This document shows, in pieces, positions 25,897-34,052 of a DNA stretch of 64,000 bases (position 1 is the stretch's first letter; each line of letters opens with the position of its first letter). The translations under genes and the position numbers were made by a program. This stretch comes from Congregibacter variabilis (GTDB taxonomy: Bacteria > Pseudomonadota > Gammaproteobacteria > Pseudomonadales > Halieaceae): the NCBI RefSeq assembly GCF_045689235.1, contig NZ_CP136864.1, positions 1,364,001 through 1,428,000 of the forward strand, in the 5' to 3' direction. The notes under the pieces were generated by a model that saw nothing but the letters and a program-made list of their open reading frames with translations, was not told the origin of the DNA and did no database searches.

Positions 25897-27228
25897 ATGA
25901 CTCAGGTCACCCGCCTTGTACTCACCGCGCTGGCTCTTTTCATCAGTTTCTCTGCTTTTGGTGAGGGAGAGGCGCAAACCCGCTGGGAACTCATGAACCA
26001 GATCCGCCGGGAAAAATTTGATCTGGTGCTGCCCGAGGTGATGCGCGAAAACGGCGTAGAAATGTGGATTACCGTGAATCGTGAGGGCTACAAGGACCCA
26101 CTCACCCAAGACTTTGGCGAGGGCTATGTAGGCGACTGGGGCTACTACATATTCACTTACCGTGAGGGTGACTATGGCAAAGGCCGGGTGGAACGTGTTG
26201 CGCTAGGCATTGGCACGCACCTGATCGAAGAGAACGGCGCCTACGATTACACAACCGAAGGCGAGTTCGACCTTGCCGCATTTGTTGCAGAGCGGGACCC
26301 AAAAAGCATTGCCCTTAACTATGCCGAACACATCGGCGGAGCCGACGGGCTCACGCTCACCGCCTACCGACACTTACAAAAAACCCTGGGTGAGAAATAC
26401 AGCGAGCGCTTTGTGTCGGCAGAAAAGCTTGCCTCGGACTTTAGGTCACGCCGCGTGGCTACCGAAATCGCTGCTTTTGCCCGCGCCGGGGAAATGTCCC
26501 GCAAGATCGCCGAGACTGCGTTCTCCAATGAAGTGATCACACCGGGAGTCACAACGCTGGCCGATGTCGCCTGGTGGATGCGCGAGCAACAGTTTGCCAA
26601 CAATTTGGGCACATCTTTTGGCATGCCCTCGGTGTACATCACTGGCCCCGACGGCTTTGTGGCGCTCTCAGATAATCATGTGATTCAACGTGGGGATTTT
26701 TTGGCTATTGATTGGGGCGTGGGTTACCTGAACTTTTATACAGACATGAAGCGTCAGGCCTATGTGCTTAAAGAGGGTGAGACTGAAGTACCGGCAAGCA
26801 TTCAAAAGGCTTTTGATAACGGGCGCAAAGTGCGAGACATCATCAAGGCCAATATCAAAGCCGGGCTCACCGCCGGCGATACCTTTGATCTTGTGAACGG
26901 CAAGATCAATGAAGCCGGCTTCAAGGTCATGGAAAAATTCAATCAGCCTACCGATGACCCAAGCATCGTAGACGTGATCATCGGCTGTCACAGCGTGGGC
27001 AACCTGGGTCACGGCATTGGCCCTTCCATCGCCTGGTTCAATCCCGAGCGCATGAAGTACATGATTCACCCGAGCAACCTGTTCTCTATAGAGCTCTTCG
27101 CTTACACCGCGATTCCTGAGTGGGGCGGCAAAAAGCTCCGCGTCCCCCTAGAAGACGATGCGGTGGTGACAGAGCGCGGTGTTGAGTGGGTGTACCCCGT
27201 TACCAATCGCGTGCTGGTGATTCGCTAG
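25897..27228 (+). CDS. Exported M24-family metallopeptidase (creatinase/prolidase-like)
   Basis: I start at the ATG at 25897 (MTQVTRLVLTALALFISFSA), which carries a signal peptide and follows AGGA by nine bases; the frame is open back to 25714. The protein has 443 residues. The N-terminal creatinase-like domain has NGVEMWITVNREGYKDPLTQ. The pita-bread domain has the metal ligands in DFLAIDWGVGYLNFYTDMKR, the histidine in GNLGHGIGPS and later glutamates near SIELFAYTAIPEW and VVTERGVEWV. M24 enzymes cleave Xaa-Pro bonds or N-terminal residues; the leader implies a periplasmic site. It diverges from thrS. Confidence 0.85.
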   Translation: MTQVTRLVLTALALFISFSAFGEGEAQTRWELMNQIRREKFDLVLPEVMRENGVEMWITVNREGYKDPLTQDFGEGYVGDWGYYIFTYREGDYGKGRVERVALGIGTHLIEENGAYDYTTEGEFDLAAFVAERDPKSIALNYAEHIGGADGLTLTAYRHLQKTLGEKYSERFVSAEKLASDFRSRRVATEIAAFARAGEMSRKIAETAFSNEVITPGVTTLADVAWWMREQQFANNLGTSFGMPSVYITGPDGFVALSDNHVIQRGDFLAIDWGVGYLNFYTDMKRQAYVLKEGETEVPASIQKAFDNGRKVRDIIKANIKAGLTAGDTFDLVNGKINEAGFKVMEKFNQPTDDPSIVDVIIGCHSVGNLGHGIGPSIAWFNPERMKYMIHPSNLFSIELFAYTAIPEWGGKKLRVPLEDDAVVTERGVEWVYPVTNRVLVIR

Positions 27229-27236
27229 TCCCACCT

Positions 27237-29255
27237 TTAACTGATAAAGGCCTGCTGCTTAATCTCCGTGAGCTGATCGCGGAGTGCAGCAGCCTGTTCG
27301 AACTCCAGGTTTTTGGCATGCTCGTGCATCTGCGACTCCATTTTGTCGAGACGTCGCGCCAGAGCCGTCGGCGAAAGCTTGAGTAACTCCTGACTGAAAG
27401 CCAGGGTCTCCTCGGCCACCTTCTGACCCTTGGTCTTAGCCTTGGTGGGCATGCGCCGAGCGCCTTCCATAATGTCCTGAACGCTCTTAATGACACCTAC
27501 GGGAGTTATGTTGTTCGCTTCGTTAAACGCCACCTGTTTTTTACGCCGCCGGTCTGTCTCGTCTATGGCACGCTGCATAGAGCCGGTGATTCTGTCGGCA
27601 TAGAGAATCGCCCGGCCCCGCAAGTTTCGGGCGCCGCGCCCGATGGTCTGAATCAGTGAACGATCTGAACGCAAAAACCCCTCTTTATCCGCATCAAGGA
27701 TCGCGACGAGGGCGACCTCGGGCATATCCAAACCCTCGCGCAGCAAGTTGATGCCCACAAGCACATCAAAGTGCCCCAGGCGCAGGTCGCGGATGATTTC
27801 TACACGCTCTACGGTGTCGATGTCGGAGTGCAAGTACCGTACTCGCACGTCGTGCTCGGCAAGATACTCCGTTAAATCCTCGGACATACGCTTGGTGAGG
27901 GTTGTGACCAGCACCCGATCACCCATCTCCACGGTTTTATGAATCTCTCCCAGAAGATCATCTACCTGAGTGGTCGCCGGGCGAATCTCTATTTCGGGAT
28001 CTGTTAGGCCAGTAGGCCGCACCACCTGTTCTACCACCTGCCCCGCATGCTCTGCCTCGTAAGGCCCCGGGGTGGCCGATACAAACACGGCCTGAGGTAA
28101 AAGGTTCTCCCATTCTTCGAAGCGCAGGGGCCGGTTATCCAGCGCCGAGGGCAATCGAAAGCCGTACTCAACCAGGGTTTCTTTGCGGGATCGGTCGCCT
28201 TTATACATAGCGCCAATTTGCGGAATACTCGCGTGGGACTCGTCGATAATCACCAGGGCATCGTCCGGAAGATACTCGTACAGCGTCGGTGGCGCCTCGC
28301 CGGGGCCACGGCCCGACAGGTAGCGCGAATAGTTCTCGACCCCCTGGCAATAACCCAGCTCGCGAATCATCTCAATGTCGTAACGCGTTCGCTGAGACAG
28401 ACGCTGGGCTTCTACCAGCTTCTCAACGGATTTGAGCTGCGCCACCCGCTCTTCGAGCTCCACTTCAATGTGCTCGATGGCATTGAGCATGGTGTCGCGG
28501 GAGGTGACGTAGTGCGTCTTGGGGTAAATCGTGATGCGGGGGACCTTGGCAATGATCACGCCCGTCAGCGGATCAAAGAGACTGATGTTCTCGACCTCTT
28601 CGTCGAAGAGTTCGATACGCACCGCCTCTGCCTCGGCTTCTGCCGGGAACACGTCAATCACATCACCGCGCACGCGGTAGGTGCCCCGGGAAAAATCAAT
28701 GTCATTGCGCGAATACTGGAGCTCTGCCAAGTGCCGTAGGAGCTGGCGCTGGTCAATGATCTCACCGCGAGACACATGCATCACCATTTTGAAATAGGAC
28801 TTGGGGTCGCCCAGGCCGTAAATCGCCGACACGGTGGCGACCACGATACAGTCCTTGCGCTCCAACAGGGCCTTGGTTGCCGACAGGCGCATTTGCTCGA
28901 TGTGCTCGTTCACAGATGCGTCTTTTTCGATAAAGGTGTCAGAGGACGGCACGTAGGCCTCTGGCTGAAAGTAATCGTAGTAGGACACGAAGTACTCCAC
29001 CGCGTTGTCAGGAAAGAATTCTTTAAATTCTCCGTACAACTGCGCCGCCAGCGTTTTGTTGTGCGCCATCACAATGGTGGGCCGCTGGAGCTGCTCGATC
29101 ACATGCGCCATGGTAAAGGTCTTACCAGAGCCCGTTACACCAAGTAGCGTTTGTGCCGCTAACCCCGCGTGGATACCCTCAACGAGAGCCTTAATAGCCG
29201 TCGGTTGATCGCCGGCAGGCTTGAAGGGGGAGTTAACTTTGAAGGGCTTGCTCAT
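27237..29255 (-). CDS. uvrB: Excinuclease ABC subunit B
   Basis: The 672-residue protein is full length. Walker A lies at residues 39-46 (GVTGSGKT). The beta-hairpin region YYDYFQPEAYVPSSDTFIEK follows, then DESH in VIIDESHASIPQIGAM, a helicase motif V/VI region (VGINLLREGLDMPEVALVAI and QTIGRGARNLRGRAILYAD), and a C-terminal UVR domain (MHEHAKNLEFEQAAALRDQL). With UvrA it verifies DNA damage, and with UvrC it directs incision. It converges on the M24 peptidase gene with eight bases between stops and diverges from tRNA-Asn. Confidence 0.98.
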   Translation of the reverse strand: MSKPFKVNSPFKPAGDQPTAIKALVEGIHAGLAAQTLLGVTGSGKTFTMAHVIEQLQRPTIVMAHNKTLAAQLYGEFKEFFPDNAVEYFVSYYDYFQPEAYVPSSDTFIEKDASVNEHIEQMRLSATKALLERKDCIVVATVSAIYGLGDPKSYFKMVMHVSRGEIIDQRQLLRHLAELQYSRNDIDFSRGTYRVRGDVIDVFPAEAEAEAVRIELFDEEVENISLFDPLTGVIIAKVPRITIYPKTHYVTSRDTMLNAIEHIEVELEERVAQLKSVEKLVEAQRLSQRTRYDIEMIRELGYCQGVENYSRYLSGRGPGEAPPTLYEYLPDDALVIIDESHASIPQIGAMYKGDRSRKETLVEYGFRLPSALDNRPLRFEEWENLLPQAVFVSATPGPYEAEHAGQVVEQVVRPTGLTDPEIEIRPATTQVDDLLGEIHKTVEMGDRVLVTTLTKRMSEDLTEYLAEHDVRVRYLHSDIDTVERVEIIRDLRLGHFDVLVGINLLREGLDMPEVALVAILDADKEGFLRSDRSLIQTIGRGARNLRGRAILYADRITGSMQRAIDETDRRRKKQVAFNEANNITPVGVIKSVQDIMEGARRMPTKAKTKGQKVAEETLAFSQELLKLSPTALARRLDKMESQMHEHAKNLEFEQAAALRDQLTEIKQQAFIS

Positions 29256-29296
29256 AGTAGATTCAGGTGACCAAAAGTTTATTAGTATAATTGGTG

Positions 29297-29325
29297 TTGA
29301 TTCCGAAGCGGAGGCTGATTAGAAT
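29297..29325 (+). promoter_or_regulatory. Sigma70-type promoter of tRNA-Asn
   Basis: TTGATT, a 17-nt spacer and TAGAAT precede a GCGCCC discriminator and lie about 40 bases before the mature tRNA 5' end. Confidence 0.75.
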
Positions 29326-29365
29326 CGCGCCCTCTTTGCAAAGACAGGTCCACGCAAAGAGTTAC

Positions 29366-29441
29366 TCCGCCTTAGCTCAGTTGGTAGAGCAAATGACTGT
29401 TAATCATTGGGTCGCTGGTTCGAGCCCAGCAGGCGGAGCCA
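29366..29441 (+). tRNA. tRNA-Asn (anticodon GTT)
   Basis: The 76-nt sequence folds as a cloverleaf. The acceptor is TCCGCCT/AGGCGGA. The D-arm holds AGCTCAGTTGGTAGAGC. The anticodon loop is TGTTAAT with anticodon GTT. The T-arm is GCTGG-TTCGAGC-CCAGC. The discriminator is G and CCA is encoded. A degenerate copy of its 3' half occurs about 6.9 kb downstream. Confidence 0.97.
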
Positions 29442-29450
29442 ATTTAACGG

Positions 29451-29479
29451 AAAGGGTCGCACATAGTGCGGCCCTTTTT
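29451..29479 (+). terminator. Rho-independent terminator of tRNA-Asn
   Basis: AAAGGGTCGCAC pairs with GTGCGGCCCTTT around ATA (one internal T/G mismatch) and runs into TTTTT. It starts ten bases past the tRNA CCA. Confidence 0.85.
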
Positions 29480-29510
29480 CGTTTAAGCGTCTACCGCGCG
29501 GAGGTCAGTA

Positions 29511-29619
29511 GAGTGAGTTGGGGTTTCGAGCAGCATCGCTGCGAGCCAGCGAAGGCCCGCAAGCAGTGCTTGCGGGCCGCGGGCGCCGTATTTAGCTGTT
29601 TTTTATAGCCGCATCAAGC
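29511..29619 (+). repeat. Palindromic repeat, copy A (downstream of tRNA-Asn)
   Basis: This stretch carries two hairpins: CGCTG-CGAGC-CAGCG at 29538-29552 and GGCCCGCAAGC-agt-GCTTGCGGGCC at 29554-29578. It aligns with 36336-36443 over about 108 bases at roughly 80-85% identity by hand, with changes in the second loop that leave its stem intact. Structure conservation suggests a REP-like element. The rest of the gap between tRNA-Asn and the NsrR-like gene (to 29750) holds no gene. Confidence 0.7.
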
Positions 29620-29750
29620 GTGCTTTGATAAAGTTTTGGTACTCATCGTGTGGTCTTTCTTACCGACTGCGCACCACCCGACATGAGTCTCGAACTTACA
29701 TCGGCACCAAACGGAGCACATTCGGCAAAACGAGCGCGATGAACCAAAAA

Positions 29751-30194
29751 TTAGGCGAGCTCAAGCAGCGGTAATCGGTCACGAAGAGCTCGCCCATCGC
29801 CAACGATATCTGCCAGGCTGACATCGTCCAGTTCCTTATAAAAAGCTTCGAGACCCTTGCGAAACAAGCCGGTTAGTTTGCAGGGACCGACGATGGGGCA
29901 GGTATTGGTCTGGCTGTTAAAACACTCGACGAAATCACCACTATCCTCAAGCTCACGAATCACCTTGCCAACGAATATCCGCTCCGGCGCCATGCCGAGC
30001 TGAATGCCTCCGTTCCGCCCTCGAGACGTCGACAAATATCCTAATTGGCCCAGATGACGGGCGGACTTTAAAAGGTGGGCTTTTGAGATATCAAAGGCCG
30101 TCGCAACATCTTGAATCCGCACTATTCGGCCCGGATGTATGGCGCAGTGCATAAGTATGCGCATGGAGTAATTGGTGTACGCGGTCAGTCTAAT
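29751..30194 (-). CDS. nsrR: Rrf2-family regulator, NsrR-like, apparent AUU start
   Basis: An internal ATG at 30164 begins at MRILMHCAIHPGRIV, but the conserved Rrf2 N-terminus continues upstream as RLTAYTNYS. The position of the family's initiator Met is an ATT codon (30194-30192), eight bases after a perfect AAAGGAG; a TAG closes the frame upstream. With that start the protein has 147 residues, the usual NsrR length. The winged helix (QDVATAFDISKAHLLKSARH) is followed by three cysteines spaced C-x7-C-x5-C in ECFNSQTNTCPIVGPCKL, the Fe-S ligand pattern of NO-sensing NsrR. It diverges from cioAB and probably controls it. A CTG at 30188 is the alternative start. Confidence 0.8.
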   Translation of the reverse strand: MRLTAYTNYSMRILMHCAIHPGRIVRIQDVATAFDISKAHLLKSARHLGQLGYLSTSRGRNGGIQLGMAPERIFVGKVIRELEDSGDFVECFNSQTNTCPIVGPCKLTGLFRKGLEAFYKELDDVSLADIVGDGRALRDRLPLLELA

Positions 30195-30290
30195 GAGCTT
30201 TGCTCCTTTGTCCTACGCGATTGCTTGTTCGCGGTTTGTCTAGATTTCGAATTTAAACAACTATATTAAATATTGCTTTTACACGCAATC

Positions 30291-30307
30291 TCATAAATAC
30301 TATATGA
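30291..30307. promoter_or_regulatory. Candidate operator between nsrR-like gene and cioA
   Basis: The inverted repeat TCATA-aatacta-TATGA lies 31 bases before the cioA start in an AT-rich intergenic stretch. It could bind the NsrR-like dimer, but it does not match the enterobacterial NsrR consensus closely, so the assignment is tentative. Confidence 0.3.
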
Positions 30308-30338
30308 AATACCACTTAAAGCATAAATCGAGGAGTCT

Positions 30339-31748
30339 ATGGTGCTTGAGTTTTTTGACGCTGCGATGCTTGCACGCGTGCAATTTGCGTTCACGGTTTC
30401 CTTCCACATCATTTTTCCCGCGTTCTCTATTGGTCTTGCCAGCTATCTCTTTGTTCTAGAGGGGCTGTGGCTAAAAACCGACAATCCGGTGTATCTCCGT
30501 CTGTACAAGTACTGGCTGAAAATCTTTGCCGTCGGCTTTGGTATGGGCGTGGTGTCAGGACTGGTGATGTCTTATCAGTTCGGGACCAACTGGAGCGTCT
30601 TCTCTGATAAAGCGGGCCCGGTGATAGGCCCTCTACTGGCCTATGAAGTCCTATCAGCATTCTTCCTTGAAGCTGGATTTCTCGGGATCATGCTTTTTGG
30701 TATGGACCGTGTCGGTAAAAGGCTTCACTACTTCGCGACGTCCATGGTGGCCTTCGGCACCCTCCTTTCAGCCACTTGGATACTCGCCGTAAACAGCTGG
30801 ATGCAAACTCCTACAGGTCATGCGATCAACGAGTTGGGGCAGTTTGTCCCCGACGACTGGATGACAATCATCTTCAACCCCAGCTTTCCCTACCGACTAA
30901 TCCACATGACCCTTGCTTCCTACCTCACTGTGTCCTTTGTGGTAGGTGCCGTTGGCGCATGGCACCTGCTGCGCGATAAAAGCAACGCAGAAGCCAGAAA
31001 GATGTTTTCCATGGCTATGTGGATGGCCACCTTCGTCGCTCCCATCCAGATTTTTTCCGGAGACTTACACGGACTCAACACCCTTGAACACCAGCCTATC
31101 AAAGTCGCTGCGATGGAAGGCCACTGGCACCGACAGACGGGCGCACCGTTTCTTATCGCCGCATGGCCGGATTCAAAGAACGAGCGAAACAGTTTCGAAA
31201 TTGGAATCCCCTACGCCTCGGCGATAGTCCTGACCCATGAAATTAACGGGGAGACGCCTGGACTGACTGATTCACCAGCCTCTGATCGACCGCCTGTCGG
31301 CATGGTGTTCTGGTCTTTCCGCGTGATGATACTCGTTGGTACGCTCATGGCGCTTATCGGCATGTATTCAGTGTGGCTGCGCTGGAAAGGTCGACTCTAC
31401 GAAACACGCTGGTTCAAAAAATCGGCCCTGTGGATGGGACCCTCAGGCTTTGTCGCGGTGCTCGCTGGCTGGGTTGTCACCGAGGTGGGAAGACAGCCTT
31501 TTACTGTCTATGGCCTCCTGCGCACCAGCGAGTCACTTGCACCAGTAGATGCCCCGGCGGTCGCCGCATCGCTCATCGCGTTCATCGTTGTGTATTTCGC
31601 CCTGTTCGGCGCGGGCACCTACTACATTATTCGCATGATGCGTCTACCGCCGGATGGCGAAGGCCCACAGACTGGCAAGCCGCTTCGAGCTGCCGGAACA
31701 ACGCCCGCTGCGTCAATGACAACCACTGAACTCACCGGAGGCATCTGA
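30339..31748 (+). CDS. cioA: Cytochrome bd ubiquinol oxidase subunit I, cyanide-insensitive type
   Basis: The ATG at 30339 is preceded closely by GAGGAG. The 469-residue protein has nine or so membrane helices. Heme ligands and proton-path residues are visible: His23 in TVSFHIIFPAFS, Glu103 in LLAYEVLSAFFLEAGF with Glu111, His189 in PYRLIHMTLAS, and the conserved PVGMVFWSFRVM region that supplies the methionine ligand. The periplasmic Q loop is short, which marks the CioA subgroup rather than long-loop CydA. The enzyme oxidises quinol and reduces O2 and resists NO and cyanide. It overlaps cioB by one base. Confidence 0.95.
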   Translation: MVLEFFDAAMLARVQFAFTVSFHIIFPAFSIGLASYLFVLEGLWLKTDNPVYLRLYKYWLKIFAVGFGMGVVSGLVMSYQFGTNWSVFSDKAGPVIGPLLAYEVLSAFFLEAGFLGIMLFGMDRVGKRLHYFATSMVAFGTLLSATWILAVNSWMQTPTGHAINELGQFVPDDWMTIIFNPSFPYRLIHMTLASYLTVSFVVGAVGAWHLLRDKSNAEARKMFSMAMWMATFVAPIQIFSGDLHGLNTLEHQPIKVAAMEGHWHRQTGAPFLIAAWPDSKNERNSFEIGIPYASAIVLTHEINGETPGLTDSPASDRPPVGMVFWSFRVMILVGTLMALIGMYSVWLRWKGRLYETRWFKKSALWMGPSGFVAVLAGWVVTEVGRQPFTVYGLLRTSESLAPVDAPAVAASLIAFIVVYFALFGAGTYYIIRMMRLPPDGEGPQTGKPLRAAGTTPAASMTTTELTGGI

Positions 31749-32758
31749 TGAACCTGGACTTACCACTGATATGGGCAGGCCTGCTGTCTCTTGGCGTGTT
31801 TATCTACGTTGCCCTGGATGGCTTCGATCTGGGCGTCGGTCTGCTCTTTCCTTTTTTGGCCACCGATGCAGATAGGGATGTTGCCATGAACAGTGTTGCC
31901 CCGGTATGGGACGGCAACGAGACCTGGCTGATTCTTGGTGGCGGCGGATTATTTGCCGCATTTCCATTGGCCTACGCCATTGTCATGCCCGCGCTATACG
32001 CGCCTTTCATCATCATGCTCCTTGCGTTGGTGTTCCGAGGCGTCGCCTTTGAATACCGCTGGCGCGACAAGTCTCACGAGCGGATCTGGGATACAAGCTT
32101 TGTATTCGGCTCATTCATGGCGACGTTCATGCAAGGCATCGTTCTCGGCACATTTGTGCAGGGTATTGAAGTCGAAGGTCGTGCCTATGCCGGTGGATGG
32201 TGGGACTGGCTCACGCCCTTCACGGTAATGACCGGCATTGCCTTATGCGTCGGATATTCCCTGCTGGGGTCAGGCTGGCTGATACTCAAGACTGAAGGCG
32301 GCATTCGCGCTCAGGCGTATCGATTTGCAACCTTAACCGCGATAGGCACCTTTTTCTTTGTATGCATTGTCAGTCTGTGGACTCCGTTCCTGTCACCGGA
32401 GATTTACGCGCGCTGGTTCACAAGTCCAAATATTTACTTCGTAGCGCCAATACCACTATTGACTCTGCTGGTGGCAGGACTCATCGCAAGGGGTATCTTT
32501 AAACAGATCGACTCCATCATTTATCCCAGCACCATCGTTCTTCTTGGGCTGTGCTTTATCGGACTTGGTGTGGGACTTACACCTTATATTGTGCCGCGCG
32601 CAGTAACGATACACGAGGCCGCAGCGCCCGATTCAAGCCTGATGTTCATGCTCGTCGGTGCACTTATCATGCTGCCACTGATACTCGGCTATACCGGCTA
32701 CTCCTACTGGATCTTTCGGGGCAAGGTTCGTCATGGAGATGCGGGGTACCACTCATGA
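31748..32758 (+). CDS. cioB: Cytochrome bd ubiquinol oxidase subunit II
   Basis: The 336-residue membrane protein has the CydB/CioB pattern: LIWAGLLSLGVFIYVALDGF, DLGVGLLFPF, APVWDGNETWLILGGGGLFA and FRGVAFEYRWRD. It begins inside the cioA stop (TGATG). It stabilises the heme sites of subunit I. Its stop overlaps the start of the 45-residue DUF2474 gene as ATGA, so all three are translationally coupled. Confidence 0.95.
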   Translation: MNLDLPLIWAGLLSLGVFIYVALDGFDLGVGLLFPFLATDADRDVAMNSVAPVWDGNETWLILGGGGLFAAFPLAYAIVMPALYAPFIIMLLALVFRGVAFEYRWRDKSHERIWDTSFVFGSFMATFMQGIVLGTFVQGIEVEGRAYAGGWWDWLTPFTVMTGIALCVGYSLLGSGWLILKTEGGIRAQAYRFATLTAIGTFFFVCIVSLWTPFLSPEIYARWFTSPNIYFVAPIPLLTLLVAGLIARGIFKQIDSIIYPSTIVLLGLCFIGLGVGLTPYIVPRAVTIHEAAAPDSSLMFMLVGALIMLPLILGYTGYSYWIFRGKVRHGDAGYHS

Positions 32759-32892
32759 GCGAAGATAAACCGCGCAGCAGCAAGATTAACAGTCGCGGGC
32801 TGCAATGGGTCTGGTTTATCGGCCTGTGGATAGCTGGAGTTCTGAGCGTGGGCAGTGTGTCGATGCTACTGCGCTCGATTCTTTTGCCGTAG
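32755..32892 (+). CDS. DUF2474-type small subunit of the bd oxidase
   Basis: This 45-residue frame starts at the ATG that overlaps the cioB stop by four bases. A charged N-terminus (MSEDKPRSSKINSRG) precedes one membrane helix (LQWVWFIGLWIAGVLSVGSV) and an arginine-leucine tail. Small single-helix proteins encoded after cydB or cioB (CydX, DUF2474) are accessory subunits needed for stable oxidase activity. The length, helix and overlap fit that role. Confidence 0.8.
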   Translation: MSEDKPRSSKINSRGLQWVWFIGLWIAGVLSVGSVSMLLRSILLP

Positions 32893-32941
32893 CCAGTTGC
32901 CACTGACTCTTCCCGTGTTCTCAATTTTGGATATCTCAACT

Positions 32942-33928
32942 ATGAAAACAAGTACCCTTCTAGCCGCACTTCTAGGGCTGGCAATCACCAGCAGCGTCAG
33001 CGCCACGCAATCAGATGATCCGGCATCGCTGCAGGCCAGCAAGAACTCGCTTGATCAGGAGCAACTTGCTGCGGGTTTTCGCGCCTTGGAGTCCAGTTGT
33101 TTTAGCTGCCATAGCCCCAACGCAGCAATGGACAACCGCATCGCCCCACCCATGGCGGCAATAAAGAAACACTACATAAACTCAAATACTAGCTTTGAGG
33201 ATTTTAGCCGGCAGCTAGCCGCTTTTGTCGACAACCCAACGGCGGAAAACGCGAAGATGCCAGGTGCCATCAGAAAGTTTGGAGTGATGCCAAAAATGCC
33301 TCTGGATTCGGCTGTGATCACACAAATCGCGTACTACATCTACCACAGTTCTCTGGAGGCCCCGGAGTGGTTTGAACGGCACTATCAAGATGAGCAACGC
33401 AGCAACCAGCGGCGTGGTAATACAACGCTGAACACAAATGCAGACTACTTGCGCCATGGTAAGAAGATCGCGCTGAGCACTAAGGCCGAGCTTGGCAGCA
33501 ACTTAAAGCAAGCCCTGAATACCGGTGACACCGTTTCTGCCATCGGTTTTTGTCAGGACAATGCCATTCCGATTAGTGAACGAATGTCGCAAAAGCTTAA
33601 GGCGTCCATCACTCGTGTCAGCGATCGCCCCCGCAATCCGGACAACAAGGCTGACAAAACGCAGATGCAATACATTGTCGCCGCAAAGAAGGCTTTGGCG
33701 CAGGGGGAGCAACCTAAGCCGCTTATGCAGCAAATTGACGACCAGATGGTTGGCTACTACCCCATCGTCACCAATGCCATGTGCCTGCAGTGCCACGGCA
33801 CAAATGCAGCCGACATTAGCGCTGACACGGCGGCCGCCCTAGACACGGAGTATCCCCTTGATCAAGCCCGAGGCTATGGTTTGAACGAGCTTAGAGGCAT
33901 TTTCGTGGTCTCCATGGATAAAGAGTAG
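32942..33928 (+). CDS. Exported cytochrome c with C-terminal Tll0287-like (DUF3365) heme domain
   Basis: The ATG at 32942 gives 328 residues with a signal peptide ending VSATQ; the longer upstream frame lacks a leader. The N-terminal part holds SSCFSCHSPNAAMDNRIAPP, a CxxCH class I cytochrome c site. The C-terminal half has the DUF3365 pattern and a second heme site (MCLQCHGTNAADI) before TEYPLDQARGYGLNELRGIF. DUF3365 domains are heme-containing sensor-like folds. Two hemes in the periplasm suggest an electron carrier or redox/gas sensor that works with the bd oxidase and the peroxidase downstream. The exact partner is inferred from position only. Confidence 0.8.
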   Translation: MKTSTLLAALLGLAITSSVSATQSDDPASLQASKNSLDQEQLAAGFRALESSCFSCHSPNAAMDNRIAPPMAAIKKHYINSNTSFEDFSRQLAAFVDNPTAENAKMPGAIRKFGVMPKMPLDSAVITQIAYYIYHSSLEAPEWFERHYQDEQRSNQRRGNTTLNTNADYLRHGKKIALSTKAELGSNLKQALNTGDTVSAIGFCQDNAIPISERMSQKLKASITRVSDRPRNPDNKADKTQMQYIVAAKKALAQGEQPKPLMQQIDDQMVGYYPIVTNAMCLQCHGTNAADISADTAAALDTEYPLDQARGYGLNELRGIFVVSMDKE

Positions 33929-34052
33929 ATTGCTACGCAATGCAACTTGAGCGCCTTACCAACTTAATATTAGATTATAATAATGTTCTTACTTAACAGG
34001 CCCGCCGCTCACAGGCGAATCCGAATTTTTCGATGAACCACGGAGAATGAAT

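Noticed and set aside
28218..28739. 173-residue open frame antisense to uvrB
   Set aside because: Lies fully within uvrB and shows no family pattern.
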